Source: Huaxiibacter chinensis
GTDB taxonomy: Bacteria; Pseudomonadota; Gammaproteobacteria; Enterobacterales; Enterobacteriaceae
Assembly: GCF_022171985.1 (NCBI RefSeq)
Contig: NZ_JAJVHF010000002.1
Location: forward strand, 1 to 64,000
Direction: 5' to 3'
Length of the DNA stretch: 64,000 nucleotides
The notes below the pieces were generated by a model that was given only the letters and a program-made list of their open reading frames with translations, was not told where the DNA came from and ran no database searches. This document shows positions 33,351 to 43,077 of this stretch, piece by piece; position 1 is the stretch's first letter; each line of letters starts with the position of its first letter. A program made the position numbers and the translations under genes.

Positions 33351-35771
33351 TCACTCGCCCTGCGTCGCGCTCTCAATCGTGAGACGTACATCAGAGGTAA
33401 TCAGCTCCGCCAGCATCTGGTAAACCTTCATGGTTTCCCCAGGTTCGGCATCCCCTGTATCACTGATATAGCCTTCATCACGCAACGTTGACACCAGCGA
33501 GCTAAACACCGCCTTATCGAAGAATTCCGGCGCATTGATACCGTGCAGCACGGAAAGACGTTGCGCCAGCGTGCGGCTCTCTTTTTCCAGGGTGCCACGG
33601 TTAATGGACGGATTCGCACTCAGCAGCCAGAAGGTAATGGCGTAGCGCTGCAGCGTTTCACGCGCCCCCGCGGCCAGCAGCTGCAGGGTGCGGGAGCGGG
33701 CCGGGTTGATATGCAGTTCGTCTTCTTTAACGCTAATCAGGCCCTGGCGCAGCAGCTCTTGCGTCAGTTTATCCAGCTCAGCGGCCAGCTCAACCTGATT
33801 CCAGCGCAGGAACAGCTCCGTTTTCAACATCGGATAGAGTGTCTCAACGTGGCGCAGCAGTTCCTGACGGGAAATACGACGATGCTGGGTAATAATTGCC
33901 GCCATTAAAGAAGGCAGCATCAGCATATGAGCGATGTTGTTACGATAGTAGGTCATCAACACGGCCTGCTCACGCGGCAGGATGATGATGTCGCCGATGG
34001 TGTCCTTCTCGACTTCAAACTTGTTCATCTGCAACGCATGATCGATCAGGCCGCTTGCCGTGGTGGACGGTACCGTTGAATCGTTGGCATAGGGCACGTT
34101 GCGCATGATATCGAGATAGCAGTCGATCTGCTCGGTCAGCTGTTCACGCGTTAGCGAACGCTGACGGGAGGCCAGCAGCGCCGTACAGCACAGGTTCATG
34201 GCGTTAGCCGCCCCTGCGTTGTTGATTCGCACCATCAGCTCAGCCGCAATACCGTTTACCGTCGGTGTTAGCCAGGCGGGACGAACGGCTTCGATTGGAT
34301 CGATAGACTCACGCCACTCCGGAACATGATTGTTCAGGTAGGTCATGAGCTGCATCGGCTCACCAAAGTTCACGTAGCCCTGACCGAGATTGCGCAACTT
34401 GCTCAAACCTTTCAGCATCTGAGGCAGGCTCTCTTTCTCTTTGGTCGCGCCGCGGAGTTCTTTGGCGTATGTGCCTACTTCCATCACGTGCTCGTAGCCA
34501 ATATAAATGGGCACCAGCGTAATGGGACGCGTACCGCCACGAAGCATGGCCTGAATGGTCATCGACAGCGTGCCGGTCTTCGGATCGAGCAGACGGCCCG
34601 TACGCGAGCGTCCGCCTTCGACGAAATATTCCACGGAATAACCGCGGCTGAACAACTCGCCCAGATATTCGCGGAATACGGTGGAGTAGAGCTTATTACC
34701 CTTGAAGGTACGACGGATAAAGAACGCACCCAGACGGCGGAAGATCGGGCCAGCTGGCCAGAAGTTCAGGTTAATCCCTGCCGCAATGTGCGGAGGCACC
34801 AGCCCCTGGTGATAAAGAACGTAGGAGAGCAGCAGATAGTCCATGTGGCTGCGGTGGCAGGGCACATAAACAATCTCGTGACCGTCGTGCGCAAGCTGAC
34901 GTACCCGCTCGGCGTTATTGACGTTGATCCCCTGATAAAGACGGTTCCAGGTAAAGCTCAGGATACGGTCTGACAGGCGAATCATTTCGTAGGAGAAATT
35001 CGCCGCAATCTCTTCCATCAACGCGATGGCGTTTTGCTGCGCTTTCTCATGGGAAATTTTCTTGCTGCGCGCTTCGTCTTCCACGGCGCGGGCAATCGCT
35101 TTTGACGCCAGCAGTTTGTTAAACAGATCCTGTCGCGCGGGCAGGCTTGGCCCAACGGCAGCCAGCCGCTGACGGGCAAAGTGCATGCGAGCGACGCGCG
35201 CCAGTTTTTGCGCAATGATCTTGTCTGTTCCGTGCTCGTCAGCCATTCGGCGTAAAGAGACAGAAGGCGAGAAGCGTACAAAGCTGTCGCGGCCGAGCCA
35301 GGAGACAGCAAAGAACTTCTGGACCCCGTTAAGCATGCGCAGCGGTGGGTTTTCCTCACCTTTTTGACGGCCCGGGCGACGGCCAAACATCACCGACACA
35401 GGCACCATCTGCACATCGAGATCGGGATTGCTGCGATGCAGGTCCAGATAGTCGTGGAACAGTTTGACGGACTCTTCTTTTGGCGTGTAATAGGTGAACA
35501 CGCGTGGCCCACCGTGGATGAAGACGTAGCGCGGTAACAGCGCACCGTCGATCTCCAGCGGTTCCATCGGATCGGGCAGGTCATGCGCCAGGCACTGGGC
35601 GCGGAGCGTTAACAGGTCTGCCTTCGAGTTGTAAGGCAAAACGTACATAATGGGGCGTGACGTATCCAGCCCCAATTCCAGCGCGGGTTCCGCCGGGATA
35701 GACTTACTTTTTACCAGAACGCTTAATGGTAAATTAAGTAATTTGTAGTAAATTCGTGGCCAGCCAGACAT
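33351..35771 (-). CDS. plsB: Glycerol-3-phosphate 1-O-acyltransferase PlsB
   Basis: PlsB acylates sn-glycerol-3-phosphate, the first step of phospholipid synthesis, at the inner membrane. It has 806 residues (E. coli 807), starting [13 protein letters not shown]. Acyltransferase block [11 protein letters not shown] (HX4D) lies near residue 305 and block [21 protein letters not shown] near residue 385. It is divergent from dgkA, a common enterobacterial pairing of two lipid enzymes. Confidence 0.97.
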   Translation of the reverse strand: MSGWPRIYYKLLNLPLSVLVKSKSIPAEPALELGLDTSRPIMYVLPYNSKADLLTLRAQCLAHDLPDPMEPLEIDGALLPRYVFIHGGPRVFTYYTPKEESVKLFHDYLDLHRSNPDLDVQMVPVSVMFGRRPGRQKGEENPPLRMLNGVQKFFAVSWLGRDSFVRFSPSVSLRRMADEHGTDKIIAQKLARVARMHFARQRLAAVGPSLPARQDLFNKLLASKAIARAVEDEARSKKISHEKAQQNAIALMEEIAANFSYEMIRLSDRILSFTWNRLYQGINVNNAERVRQLAHDGHEIVYVPCHRSHMDYLLLSYVLYHQGLVPPHIAAGINLNFWPAGPIFRRLGAFFIRRTFKGNKLYSTVFREYLGELFSRGYSVEYFVEGGRSRTGRLLDPKTGTLSMTIQAMLRGGTRPITLVPIYIGYEHVMEVGTYAKELRGATKEKESLPQMLKGLSKLRNLGQGYVNFGEPMQLMTYLNNHVPEWRESIDPIEAVRPAWLTPTVNGIAAELMVRINNAGAANAMNLCCTALLASRQRSLTREQLTEQIDCYLDIMRNVPYANDSTVPSTTASGLIDHALQMNKFEVEKDTIGDIIILPREQAVLMTYYRNNIAHMLMLPSLMAAIITQHRRISRQELLRHVETLYPMLKTELFLRWNQVELAAELDKLTQELLRQGLISVKEDELHINPARSRTLQLLAAGARETLQRYAITFWLLSANPSINRGTLEKESRTLAQRLSVLHGINAPEFFDKAVFSSLVSTLRDEGYISDTGDAEPGETMKVYQMLAELITSDVRLTIESATQGE

Positions 35772-35926
35772 AAAGGATGTAAAGCCTCTGGTTAATAATG
35801 CAATTGCGGCGCAAAGGATAACAGAAAGCGCGCAACATTTCTGTTGTTACCCGTCATACTTCAGACGGCGGCGAAACGCGCCGCCGCTATAGTTACTGAC
35901 GCTAAATCTAAGAAAAGGTTCTTTTA

Positions 35927-36295
35927 ATGGCCAATAATACCACTGGGTTAACCCGAATCATCAAAGCTGCCGGTTATTCATGGAAAGGTTTCCGTGCGGC
36001 ATGGATCAATGAAGCTGCTTTCCGTCAGGAAGGGGTAGCGGCCATCGTGGCAGTGATTATCGCCTGTTTCCTTGATGTTGACGCCATTACCCGCGTTCTG
36101 CTGATTGGTTCTGTACTTTTGGTGATGATAGTGGAAATTCTTAATAGCGCTATCGAAGCGGTGGTCGACCGGATTGGTTCCGATTTTCACGAGTTGTCCG
36201 GTCGCGCAAAAGATATGGGCTCCGCCGCTGTGCTTCTGGCCATTATTACTGCGGTTATCACCTGGGGCACGCTTCTTTGGTCACATTTCCGATAA
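35927..36295 (+). CDS. dgkA: Diacylglycerol kinase DgkA
   Basis: A 122-residue integral membrane enzyme that phosphorylates diacylglycerol to phosphatidic acid, recycling lipid from periplasmic glucan synthesis. Three transmembrane helices follow an amphipathic N-terminus. The active-site motif EILNSAIEAVVDRI (Glu near residue 70) is intact. It is divergent from plsB and lies just upstream of lexA. Confidence 0.97.
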   Translation: MANNTTGLTRIIKAAGYSWKGFRAAWINEAAFRQEGVAAIVAVIIACFLDVDAITRVLLIGSVLLVMIVEILNSAIEAVVDRIGSDFHELSGRAKDMGSAAVLLAIITAVITWGTLLWSHFR

Positions 36296-36358
36296 GCCTC
36301 GAGAAATAATTAAGTCCCTGGTTTTTTGTGCACTTTTTGATTCCAAATTCGCCTTTAA

Positions 36359-36395
36359 CTGTATATACTCACAGCATAACTGTATATACACCCAG
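36359..36395 (+). promoter_or_regulatory. Two LexA (SOS) boxes upstream of lexA
   Basis: CTGTATATACTCACAG (36359-36374) and CTGTATATACACCCAG (36380-36395) both match the SOS consensus CTGT-N8-ACAG, the second with one change. They are 21 bp apart (two helical turns), as in E. coli, and lie 9-45 bp before the lexA start. They give autorepression of lexA and probably control dinF too. Confidence 0.93.
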
Positions 36396-36403
36396 GGGGC
36401 GGA

Positions 36404-37012
36404 ATGAAAGCGTTAACGACCAGGCAGCAAGAGGTGTTTGATCTCATTAGGGATCACATCGGCCAGACGGGTATGCCACCTACGCGTGCGGAAATCGCAC
36501 AGCGACTGGGCTTCCGTTCTCCAAATGCGGCTGAAGAACATCTTAAGGCCCTGGCGCGTAAAGGCGCGATTGAAATCGTGTCTGGGGCGTCGCGTGGTAT
36601 TCGTCTTCTCGTTGAAGAAGAGACGGGGATCCCGCTGATAGGGCGTGTTGCGGCAGGTGAACCCCTGCTGGCACAACAGCATATTGAAGGGCATTATCAG
36701 GTTGACCCTGGCATGTTCAAACCCAGCGCTGATTTCTTACTGCGCGTTAGCGGTATGTCCATGAAAGACATCGGAATTCTGGACGGCGATTTGCTGGCCG
36801 TGCATAAAACTCAGGATGTTCATAACGGACAGGTTGTGGTTGCGCGTATTGACGATGAAGTGACGGTCAAGCGCCTGAAAAAACAGGGTAACTCTGTACA
36901 GCTGCTTCCGGAAAATAGCGAATTTTCACCGATTGTAGTCGACCTGCGCGAACAGAGCTTCTCCATTGAAGGGCTGGCCGTGGGCGTCATTCGCAACGGT
37001 GAATGGCTGTAA
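36404..37012 (+). CDS. lexA: SOS repressor LexA
   Basis: The master repressor of the SOS response, which cleaves itself when RecA filaments form. It has 202 residues. An N-terminal winged helix-turn-helix (about residues 1-70) precedes the Ala84-Gly85 cleavage site in RVAAGEP. The catalytic serine in SGMSMKD (119) and lysine in VTVKRLKK (156) are present. The two SOS boxes upstream show autoregulation, and dinF follows 67 bp downstream. Confidence 0.98.
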   Translation: MKALTTRQQEVFDLIRDHIGQTGMPPTRAEIAQRLGFRSPNAAEEHLKALARKGAIEIVSGASRGIRLLVEEETGIPLIGRVAAGEPLLAQQHIEGHYQVDPGMFKPSADFLLRVSGMSMKDIGILDGDLLAVHKTQDVHNGQVVVARIDDEVTVKRLKKQGNSVQLLPENSEFSPIVVDLREQSFSIEGLAVGVIRNGEWL

Positions 37013-37079
37013 TCTCTTCCTGACAGGTTGCGGTACGTCCGCAACCTGACTCTCTTTATTTCTGCTCCGGACATTTCTC

Positions 37080-38399
37080 ATGTCTCTGCTGACACCTTCA
37101 GACAAGGCATTGTGGCGTCTTGCTCTCCCAATGATTTTCTCCAATATTACCGTCCCTCTGTTAGGGCTGGTGGATACGGCTGTCATTGGCCATCTTGATT
37201 CCCCCATTTATCTCGGTGGCGTAGCGATTGGCGCAACGGCAACCAGCTTCCTTTTTATGCTGCTGCTCTTCTTGCGCATGAGCACGACGGGGCTTACGGC
37301 ACAGGCTTTTGGCGCGAAAGATCCTTTACGTCTGGCGCGTGCGCTGGTGCAACCCCTGATTTTAGCGCTGGGTGCCGGGCTATTGATTGTGCTGCTGCGC
37401 GCCCCGCTGATTAATCTGGCTTTGCATATCGTTGGAGGCAGCGACGCGGTGCTCGAACAGGCCCGCCGCTTTCTGGACATCCGTTGGCTGAGCGCCCCCG
37501 CCTCTCTGGCAAACCTTGTCCTGTTAGGCTGGCTATTGGGCGTTCAGTACGCCCGCGCACCGGTGATTCTGCTGGTTGTCGGCAATCTTCTGAATATCGT
37601 CCTCGATCTGTGGCTGGTGATGGGGCTGCACATGAACGTGCAGGGCGCCGCGCTGGCAACGGTCGTGGCAGAATACGGCACCTTTTTCTTAGGGTTGTGG
37701 ATGGTGAAACGTGTGCTGGTCATGCGTGGGATAACCGTCACTGTCCTGAAAAACGCCTGGCGTGGGCAGGTTCGCAAGCTGCTGGCGCTGAATCGCGACA
37801 TTATGCTGCGCTCTCTGCTGCTGCAACTCTGTTTTGGCGCATTGACCGTTTTCGGGGCACGCTTAGGCCCTGAAATCGTGGCCGTGAACGCGGTGTTGAT
37901 GACGCTGTTAACCTTTACCGCCTACGCGCTGGATGGTTTTGCCTATGCCGTTGAGGCCCACTCCGGCCAGGCGTATGGCGCAAATCAGGCGGGGCAGCTG
38001 CAGGACGTCTGGCACGCAGCCTGTCGCCAGTCCGGCCTGGTCGCGCTGGCATTTGCGCTGATCTACGCCCTGTTTGGCAGCAACATTGTCGCGATGCTCA
38101 CCTCTCTACCAGAGCTGCGCGCACTGGCAAGCCACTACATCGGCTGGCAGATTGTCCTGCCGGTTGTCGGAGTCTGGTGTTACCTTCTGGATGGCATGTT
38201 TATTGGCGCAACGCGCGGGGCGGAAATGCGCAACAGCATGGCGGTTGCGGCGGCGGGCTTTGCGCTAACGTTGCTTACGCTTCCTTATCTGGGCAACCAT
38301 GGCTTATGGCTGGCTCTGGCCGTATTTCTTGCTTTACGCGGGCTGTCGCTGGCGCTGGTCTGGCGTCGTCACTGGCGAAATAACACCTGGTTTACGTAG
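37080..38399 (+). CDS. dinF: MATE-family efflux protein DinF
   Basis: A DNA-damage-inducible inner-membrane protein of the MATE family. It has 439 residues and twelve hydrophobic segments. The N-terminal half contains VDTAVIGHLDSPIYLGGVAIG and the second half the related YALDGFAYAVEAHSGQAYGA. E. coli DinF has been linked to protection from oxidative stress and bile salts. It follows lexA, so SOS induction by read-through is expected. A hairpin (GTTGCGG/CCGCAAC) lies between lexA and dinF. Confidence 0.94.
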   Translation: MSLLTPSDKALWRLALPMIFSNITVPLLGLVDTAVIGHLDSPIYLGGVAIGATATSFLFMLLLFLRMSTTGLTAQAFGAKDPLRLARALVQPLILALGAGLLIVLLRAPLINLALHIVGGSDAVLEQARRFLDIRWLSAPASLANLVLLGWLLGVQYARAPVILLVVGNLLNIVLDLWLVMGLHMNVQGAALATVVAEYGTFFLGLWMVKRVLVMRGITVTVLKNAWRGQVRKLLALNRDIMLRSLLLQLCFGALTVFGARLGPEIVAVNAVLMTLLTFTAYALDGFAYAVEAHSGQAYGANQAGQLQDVWHAACRQSGLVALAFALIYALFGSNIVAMLTSLPELRALASHYIGWQIVLPVVGVWCYLLDGMFIGATRGAEMRNSMAVAAAGFALTLLTLPYLGNHGLWLALAVFLALRGLSLALVWRRHWRNNTWFT

Positions 38400-38544
38400 C
38401 GGTCTCGTTTGCGCAAATGGTTAAAGATTCTGAATAACGAAACAGGTTCCCGATCCTCATCTACAATTATTATCACGTCCAGCATGAAATGAACGTTACG
38501 GACGAGACGAATTTACGTGATACCTGAACGATGAGGATATGATT

Positions 38545-38754
38545 ATGAATAAAGACGAAGTCGGCGGTAACTGGAAGCAGTTCAAAGGTAAAGCGAAAGA
38601 ACAGTGGGGTAAGCTGACTGACGATGACATGACGGTCATCGAAGGGAAACGCGATCAGCTGGTCGGTAAAATTCAGGAACGTTACGGATACCAGAAAGAT
38701 CAGGCCGAGAAAGAAGTCGGCGAATGGGAAACGCGTAACGACTATCGCTGGTAA
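38545..38754 (+). CDS. yjbJ: CsbD-family stress protein YjbJ
   Basis: A 69-residue hydrophilic cytoplasmic protein of the CsbD family, abundant in stationary phase and under osmotic stress in E. coli. The start MNKDEVGGNWKQFKGK was chosen to match the E. coli length; an in-frame ATG two codons upstream exists. The repeated NWKQFKGKAKEQWGKLT / IEGKRDQLVGKIQERYG pattern is typical. Biochemical function is unknown. It has its own terminator. Confidence 0.93.
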   Translation: MNKDEVGGNWKQFKGKAKEQWGKLTDDDMTVIEGKRDQLVGKIQERYGYQKDQAEKEVGEWETRNDYRW

Positions 38755-38805
38755 GCGATATTTTCCCGACATGACTACCCAACGTACAAGGACGTACAGC
38801 TAAGA

Positions 38806-38832
38806 GGGCGGCGATAAGCCGCCCATTTTTTT
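38806..38832 (+). terminator. yjbJ terminator
   Basis: GGGCGGC-GATAA-GCCGCCC followed by a T run. It ends at the zur stop codon, so convergent transcripts meet here. Confidence 0.9.
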
Positions 38833-39346
38833 AGCGCGGTTTTTTCTTTACCAGAATTGAGTGATCGTGCTGACACTCTCCCTGATGAGAACACGCTTCC
38901 ACTTCCACACAGTTGGAACACAAGCCATGCGCTTCAATCACATTATGGCGAAGAGCAAAGCCCATTTTGGCTGCCAGCGTGTGAAGAATATCTTCTACTC
39001 CCTCAGCCCCTTTCTCCTTCACCGAACCACAGCGATCGCAAATAAACATGGCGGACGTGTGCGTAGGCTGATCAAAAAGATGGCACAGCACATAGCTGTT
39101 CGTTGATTCCACCTTGTGAACAAAACCCTGCTCAAGCAGAAAATCCAGCGCCCGATACACCGTGGGGGGTTTAGCCTGAGGCTCGCTCTCGCGCAGGAGA
39201 TCGAGCAGGTCATAGGCGCTGATGGCATTTTGTTGCAGGCTCATCAGACGCAGAACTTCAAGGCGCTGCGGAGTCAGGCGCACATTGCGTTGCGCACAGA
39301 GCTTTTCAGCTTGCGCGAGAAGCTCCTGCGTAGTGGTCTTATCCAT
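38831..39346 (-). CDS. zur: Zinc uptake regulator Zur
   Basis: A Fur-family zinc-responsive repressor of zinc uptake genes. The start MDKTTTQELLAQAEK gives 171 residues, the E. coli length; the further upstream in-frame Met is rejected. The N-terminal winged helix (LTPQRLEVLRLM) is followed by metal-site residues HTSAMFICDRCG, HNVIEAHGLCSNC and a His-rich end CQHDHS. It is divergent from a cupin gene. Confidence 0.95.
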   Translation of the reverse strand: MDKTTTQELLAQAEKLCAQRNVRLTPQRLEVLRLMSLQQNAISAYDLLDLLRESEPQAKPPTVYRALDFLLEQGFVHKVESTNSYVLCHLFDQPTHTSAMFICDRCGSVKEKGAEGVEDILHTLAAKMGFALRHNVIEAHGLCSNCVEVEACSHQGECQHDHSILVKKKPR

Positions 39347-39463
39347 TAAGCACCTCGAATAATAATTGGCTGTAAGCCCCCACTTTATCATGTTCTGCTA
39401 AAAACGCCGAGATCCGACGCCATGTGCTATACATGACGCAACGCACTTATGGGCAATAACATC

Positions 39464-39952
39464 ATGAAAAGACCTGAATGCATAAAACACTGGCGCGATG
39501 TCGAGGGCGCGGATGATTCAACCTATCCAGACAGCGACGAACTTTTTTCCATCGGCGCGCCGTTAGCTCGCAGGCTGGGGCTCGGGCGTCTCGGTATCCA
39601 TCATGAACGGCTGCCGCCAGGGCGGCGCACCTCGTATCCCCATGCGGAAAGTGACGAAGAAGAGTTCATCTACGTGTTAGAAGGGTATCCGGAGGCGTGG
39701 ATTAACGGCTATTTATGGAAACTGGAACCGGGCGACAGCGTGGGCTTTCCGGCCGGGACCGGGCTGTGTCACACCTTTATTAATAATACCGACGAAGAGG
39801 TGCGCTTGCTGGTAGTGGGGGAGGCCAACAAGAAACAGAACCGCATCTACTACCCGCTCAACCCGGCGTACGCCGCCAGTCGTCAGGACCGCTGGGTGGA
39901 TCATCCGCCGCAATTTTTTGGCCCGCACGATGGAAAACCTGGGCGAAAATAA
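39464..39952 (+). CDS. Cupin-domain protein
   Basis: A 162-residue single-domain cupin. The start MKRPECIKHW was preferred over an ATG five codons upstream. Motif 1 is visible as RRTSYPHAESDEEEFIYVLEG near residues 61-80 and motif 2 as PGDSVGFPAGTGLCHTFINN near 100-120. The expected metal ligands are only partly kept, with one His and Glu in motif 1 and one His in motif 2. Its substrate is unknown. E. coli K-12 has yjbL and yjbM in this interval instead. Confidence 0.75.
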   Translation: MKRPECIKHWRDVEGADDSTYPDSDELFSIGAPLARRLGLGRLGIHHERLPPGRRTSYPHAESDEEEFIYVLEGYPEAWINGYLWKLEPGDSVGFPAGTGLCHTFINNTDEEVRLLVVGEANKKQNRIYYPLNPAYAASRQDRWVDHPPQFFGPHDGKPGRK

Positions 39953-40124
39953 CATCCTCTTCTATAAATATTGAGGGCCATCACAGAATACAACAGGCCA
40001 ACCGGAAGATTTAACTTAGGGAAATAGCAGGTCTTTTTGTACTTATTCACAGCAATAGTTCGCTCCTGTTTGGGTGATAACTGACAGGGGGATATTTAAT
40101 AACAGACTATAAGATGAGAATACT

Positions 40125-41435
40125 GTGAAAAAACATTTTAAATTTTCGGTGGTTAGCATTGCTGTCTCTCTGTTTATGGCAAATCAGGCGGGAGCAGCCA
40201 ATACCTGGACGGAATCGCGTAGTGATGCAATGGGCGGCACGGGTGTGGCGTCAGGCAGCTACGGCAGTGGGGCGTTAATTAACCCCGCATTGCTGGCGAA
40301 GGCGAAACCTGACGACGATGTGACCGTCATTCTGCCTGCCGTCGGCGCGCAAATTACGGATAAAGACAATCTTCAGGATGAAATCGATAAGATCAACGAT
40401 AAAATCAATCGCTATCAGGACGTGATTGATAACCTCACGCCCGGCCAAATCATTACCAATCCTTTAGGATCGATCAATCAGTTTCAGGGCGCGGCAAAGG
40501 ATCTGGCCGATGAGCTGGATTTCCTGAAAGGAAAAACCGCACGTGCGACAGCAGGCGCTGGTCTTGCCGTCTCGATTCCTAATGATGTGCTCTCCGTCGC
40601 TTTCATGGCTAAAGGCTATGCGCACGGGCGCGTGAGCTCGTCTATCGATCAGCGGGATATCGACTATCTTCGCGGCATCCAGCGAAGCGACGTGGTCGCA
40701 GCGGGCGTCGCGCTGGATGCGGCGATCAACGGAACCGACCAGATTACCAAAAACCTCAACTCCACGGCGTCTGGCCGCGCGGCAATTGTGTCTGACTATG
40801 GTATTGCTGTGGCTCGTCAGTTTGAGCTGGGTGGCGTCCCGGTCTCGGTCGGTGTAACACCAAAACTGCAAAAAACCTGGGTCTATAACTACACCACGTC
40901 TATTTATGACTACGACAGCAATAAATGGAACGACAGCCGTTACCGTACCGACGACACCGGCTTTAACGTGGATGCGGGTATTGCCGCAGACTTCGGGGAG
41001 CACTGGACCGTTGGCGTGAGCGGGCAGAACCTGATGTCGCGTGATATCGACACCAAAGATGTCCGTATCCGCAACGGTCGAACCGGTGAGGTGGTGAGCT
41101 ATAAAGATACATACCAGATTCGCCCTCTGGTGACCGCCGGGGCGGCCTGGCATAACGATCTTGTCACCCTGACGGCGGATGGCGATCTGACGGAAACCAA
41201 AGGATTCAAAAGCGAAGATACCTCCCAGTACGTTGGCGTGGGCGCCGAGGTCACACCGCTCAGCTGGCTGGCCGTTCGCGCCGGTTATCGTGCTGATGTG
41301 AAGGGGAATGACAGCAACGTCTTCACCGGCGGTGTCGGTTTTGCACCCTTTAATACCGTGCATGTCGACCTGATGGGCCTGTATGGCGAGGACGAAACCT
41401 GGGGGGCGGGCGCACAGTTAAGCGTCACCTTCTAA
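40125..41435 (+). CDS. TraF-like putative outer-membrane beta-barrel protein
   Basis: A 436-residue protein with a Sec signal peptide (ending QAGA, about residue 24). The sequence SRSDAMGGTGVASGSYGSGALINPALLA resembles FadL/OmpP1-type and TraF_2 family N-termini. A coiled-coil-like stretch follows (about residues 86-140, DEIDKINDKINRYQDVI), then an alternating beta-barrel pattern ending LSVTF with a C-terminal aromatic residue. The role is unknown; TraF_2 proteins are annotated after conjugation TraF but this copy is chromosomal and alone. Its own terminator follows. Confidence 0.7.
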   Translation: MKKHFKFSVVSIAVSLFMANQAGAANTWTESRSDAMGGTGVASGSYGSGALINPALLAKAKPDDDVTVILPAVGAQITDKDNLQDEIDKINDKINRYQDVIDNLTPGQIITNPLGSINQFQGAAKDLADELDFLKGKTARATAGAGLAVSIPNDVLSVAFMAKGYAHGRVSSSIDQRDIDYLRGIQRSDVVAAGVALDAAINGTDQITKNLNSTASGRAAIVSDYGIAVARQFELGGVPVSVGVTPKLQKTWVYNYTTSIYDYDSNKWNDSRYRTDDTGFNVDAGIAADFGEHWTVGVSGQNLMSRDIDTKDVRIRNGRTGEVVSYKDTYQIRPLVTAGAAWHNDLVTLTADGDLTETKGFKSEDTSQYVGVGAEVTPLSWLAVRAGYRADVKGNDSNVFTGGVGFAPFNTVHVDLMGLYGEDETWGAGAQLSVTF

Positions 41436-41440
41436 GCAAA

Positions 41441-41468
41441 ACCGGAGGCCATGCGCCTCCGGCTTTTC
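41441..41468 (+). terminator. Terminator after the TraF-like gene
   Basis: CCGGAGGC-CATGC-GCCTCCGG followed by CTTTTCTT, six bases after the stop codon. Confidence 0.85.
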
Positions 41469-41516
41469 TTATGCTATAGTAGCGCCCCTTTTCCAGCAGA
41501 TGCTTAAAACTTCGCC

Positions 41517-42512
41517 ATGTCGTCAGAATCTCAGTCAACTTTCCCTGCACATCGTTTTTCCATCGCGCCGATGCTCGACTGGACGGACAGACACTGCCGC
41601 TACTTCCTGCGCCAGCTCTCCCGCCATACGCTGCTCTACACCGAAATGGTGACGACCGGGGCGATCATTCACGGTAAAGGCGACTATCTGGCCTACAGCG
41701 AAGAAGAACATCCTGTCGCCTTGCAGCTGGGCGGCAGCGATCCGGCGGCACTCGCCCACTGTGCGAAACTGGCCGAAGCGCGTGGCTACGACGAGATAAA
41801 CCTTAACGTAGGCTGCCCTTCCGATCGCGTACAAAATGGCATGTTCGGCGCGTGTCTGATGGGCAATGCGCAGCTTGTGGCGGACGGGATCAAAGCCATG
41901 CGTGACGTGGTATCTATTCCCGTGACGGTCAAAACCCGTATCGGCATCGATGACCAGGACAGCTACGAGTTCCTGTGTGATTTTATCGATACGGTAGCCG
42001 GAAAAGGCGAGTGCGAGATGTTCATCATCCACGCTCGTAAAGCCTGGCTTTCTGGATTAAGCCCAAAAGAAAACCGTGAAATCCCGCCGCTGGATTACCC
42101 GCGCGTATATCAGTTAAAGCGCGATTTCCCGCACCTGACGATGTCGATCAATGGCGGCATTAAATCCCTCGATGAGGCCAAAGCGCACCTGGAGCATATG
42201 GATGGCGTGATGGTCGGACGCGAGGCGTACCAGAATCCCGGCATTCTGAGCACCGTCGATCGTGAAATCTTTGGCGTTAACGGCGCGGATAGCGATCCTG
42301 TCGCCGTGGTGCGCGCAATGTATCCCTATATTGAACGTGAACTCAGTCAGGGTACCTATCTGGGGCATATCTCCCGGCACATGCTCGGCCTTTTCCAGGG
42401 GATCCCTGGCGCACGTCAGTGGCGTCGCTACCTGAGTGAAAATGCCCATAAACCCGGCGCGGACATCAATGTGCTTGAGCATGCGCTGCGTCTGGTCGCT
42501 GATAAACGATAA
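41517..42512 (+). CDS. dusA: tRNA-dihydrouridine(20/20a) synthase DusA
   Basis: DusA reduces uridines 20 and 20a of the tRNA D-loop, using FMN and NADPH. It has 331 residues. The TIM-barrel start [19 protein letters not shown], the catalytic cysteine in [20 protein letters not shown] near residue 99, and the FMN phosphate site SINGGIKS are intact. A terminator follows, separating it from the sigma54-dependent pspG. Confidence 0.96.
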   Translation: MSSESQSTFPAHRFSIAPMLDWTDRHCRYFLRQLSRHTLLYTEMVTTGAIIHGKGDYLAYSEEEHPVALQLGGSDPAALAHCAKLAEARGYDEINLNVGCPSDRVQNGMFGACLMGNAQLVADGIKAMRDVVSIPVTVKTRIGIDDQDSYEFLCDFIDTVAGKGECEMFIIHARKAWLSGLSPKENREIPPLDYPRVYQLKRDFPHLTMSINGGIKSLDEAKAHLEHMDGVMVGREAYQNPGILSTVDREIFGVNGADSDPVAVVRAMYPYIERELSQGTYLGHISRHMLGLFQGIPGARQWRRYLSENAHKPGADINVLEHALRLVADKR

Positions 42513-42542
42513 ATTTCACTTAATTTTCGTCAATTTCACCAG

Positions 42543-42570
42543 GGCCTGTCAGATATGACAGGCCTTTTTT
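42543..42570 (+). terminator. dusA terminator
   Basis: GGCCTGTCA-GATA-TGACAGGCC followed by TTTTTT. Confidence 0.95.
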
Positions 42571-42592
42571 GTCCTTTTTCAATGAGTTAAAA

Positions 42593-42609
42593 TTGGCATG
42601 ATTCTTGTA
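42593..42609 (+). promoter_or_regulatory. Sigma54 promoter of pspG
   Basis: TTGGCATGATTCTTGTA has the -24 GG (42595-42596) and a -12 GT in place of the usual GC with exact 10-nt spacing. It lies about 40 bp before pspG. The E. coli pspG promoter is sigma54-dependent and PspF-activated, so the same control is expected. Confidence 0.75.
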
Positions 42610-42649
42610 ATAGCCTTTACATCATTCGGGTATTACGTGGGAGAGAACC

Positions 42650-42892
42650 ATGCTTGAACTACTTTTTGTATTAGGATTTTTTGTCATGCTGATGGTTACG
42701 GGTGTCTCACTGCTGGGCATTATGATCGCAATGGTTGTGGCAACCGTGGTGATGTTCATTGGCGGGCTCTTTGCCCTGACGATTAAGCTGCTGCCGTGGT
42801 TGCTGCTGGCGATTGCGGTTGTGTGGGTTATTCGGGCGATTAAATCACCAAAAATCCCGACTTATCAGCGCAATAAGCGATTCCGTTACTAA
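42650..42892 (+). CDS. pspG: Envelope stress response protein PspG
   Basis: An 80-residue inner-membrane protein of the phage shock response. Two hydrophobic stretches (about residues 1-40 and 45-65) and a basic tail RAIKSPKIPTYQRNKRFRY match E. coli PspG (formerly YjbO). The upstream sigma54 promoter supports the call. It is monocistronic, facing the end of qor. Confidence 0.93.
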   Translation: MLELLFVLGFFVMLMVTGVSLLGIMIAMVVATVVMFIGGLFALTIKLLPWLLLAIAVVWVIRAIKSPKIPTYQRNKRFRY

Positions 42893-43029
42893 GGTATTGA
42901 GGGGTTCGTCACATACCTGCAACTTTTCCGGCAGCATTGCTTAGAACAGAATAGGATTTACTTATTGAATCTGTCACTATGACTGCCGCTAAAGAATTCA
43001 TCGAGCTGTACCCTACATACAGCCGAACT

Positions 43030-43061
43030 AAAAAAAGAAAGGGCTTCCCCACGGGAAGCCC
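43030..43061 (-). terminator. qor terminator
   Basis: On the - strand GGGCTTCCC-GTG-GGGAAGCCC is followed by TTTCTTTTTTT, 16 bp after the qor stop. An A run on the other side makes it possibly bidirectional with pspG. Confidence 0.9.
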
Positions 43062-43077
43062 AATTTCTTTTTTAGGG

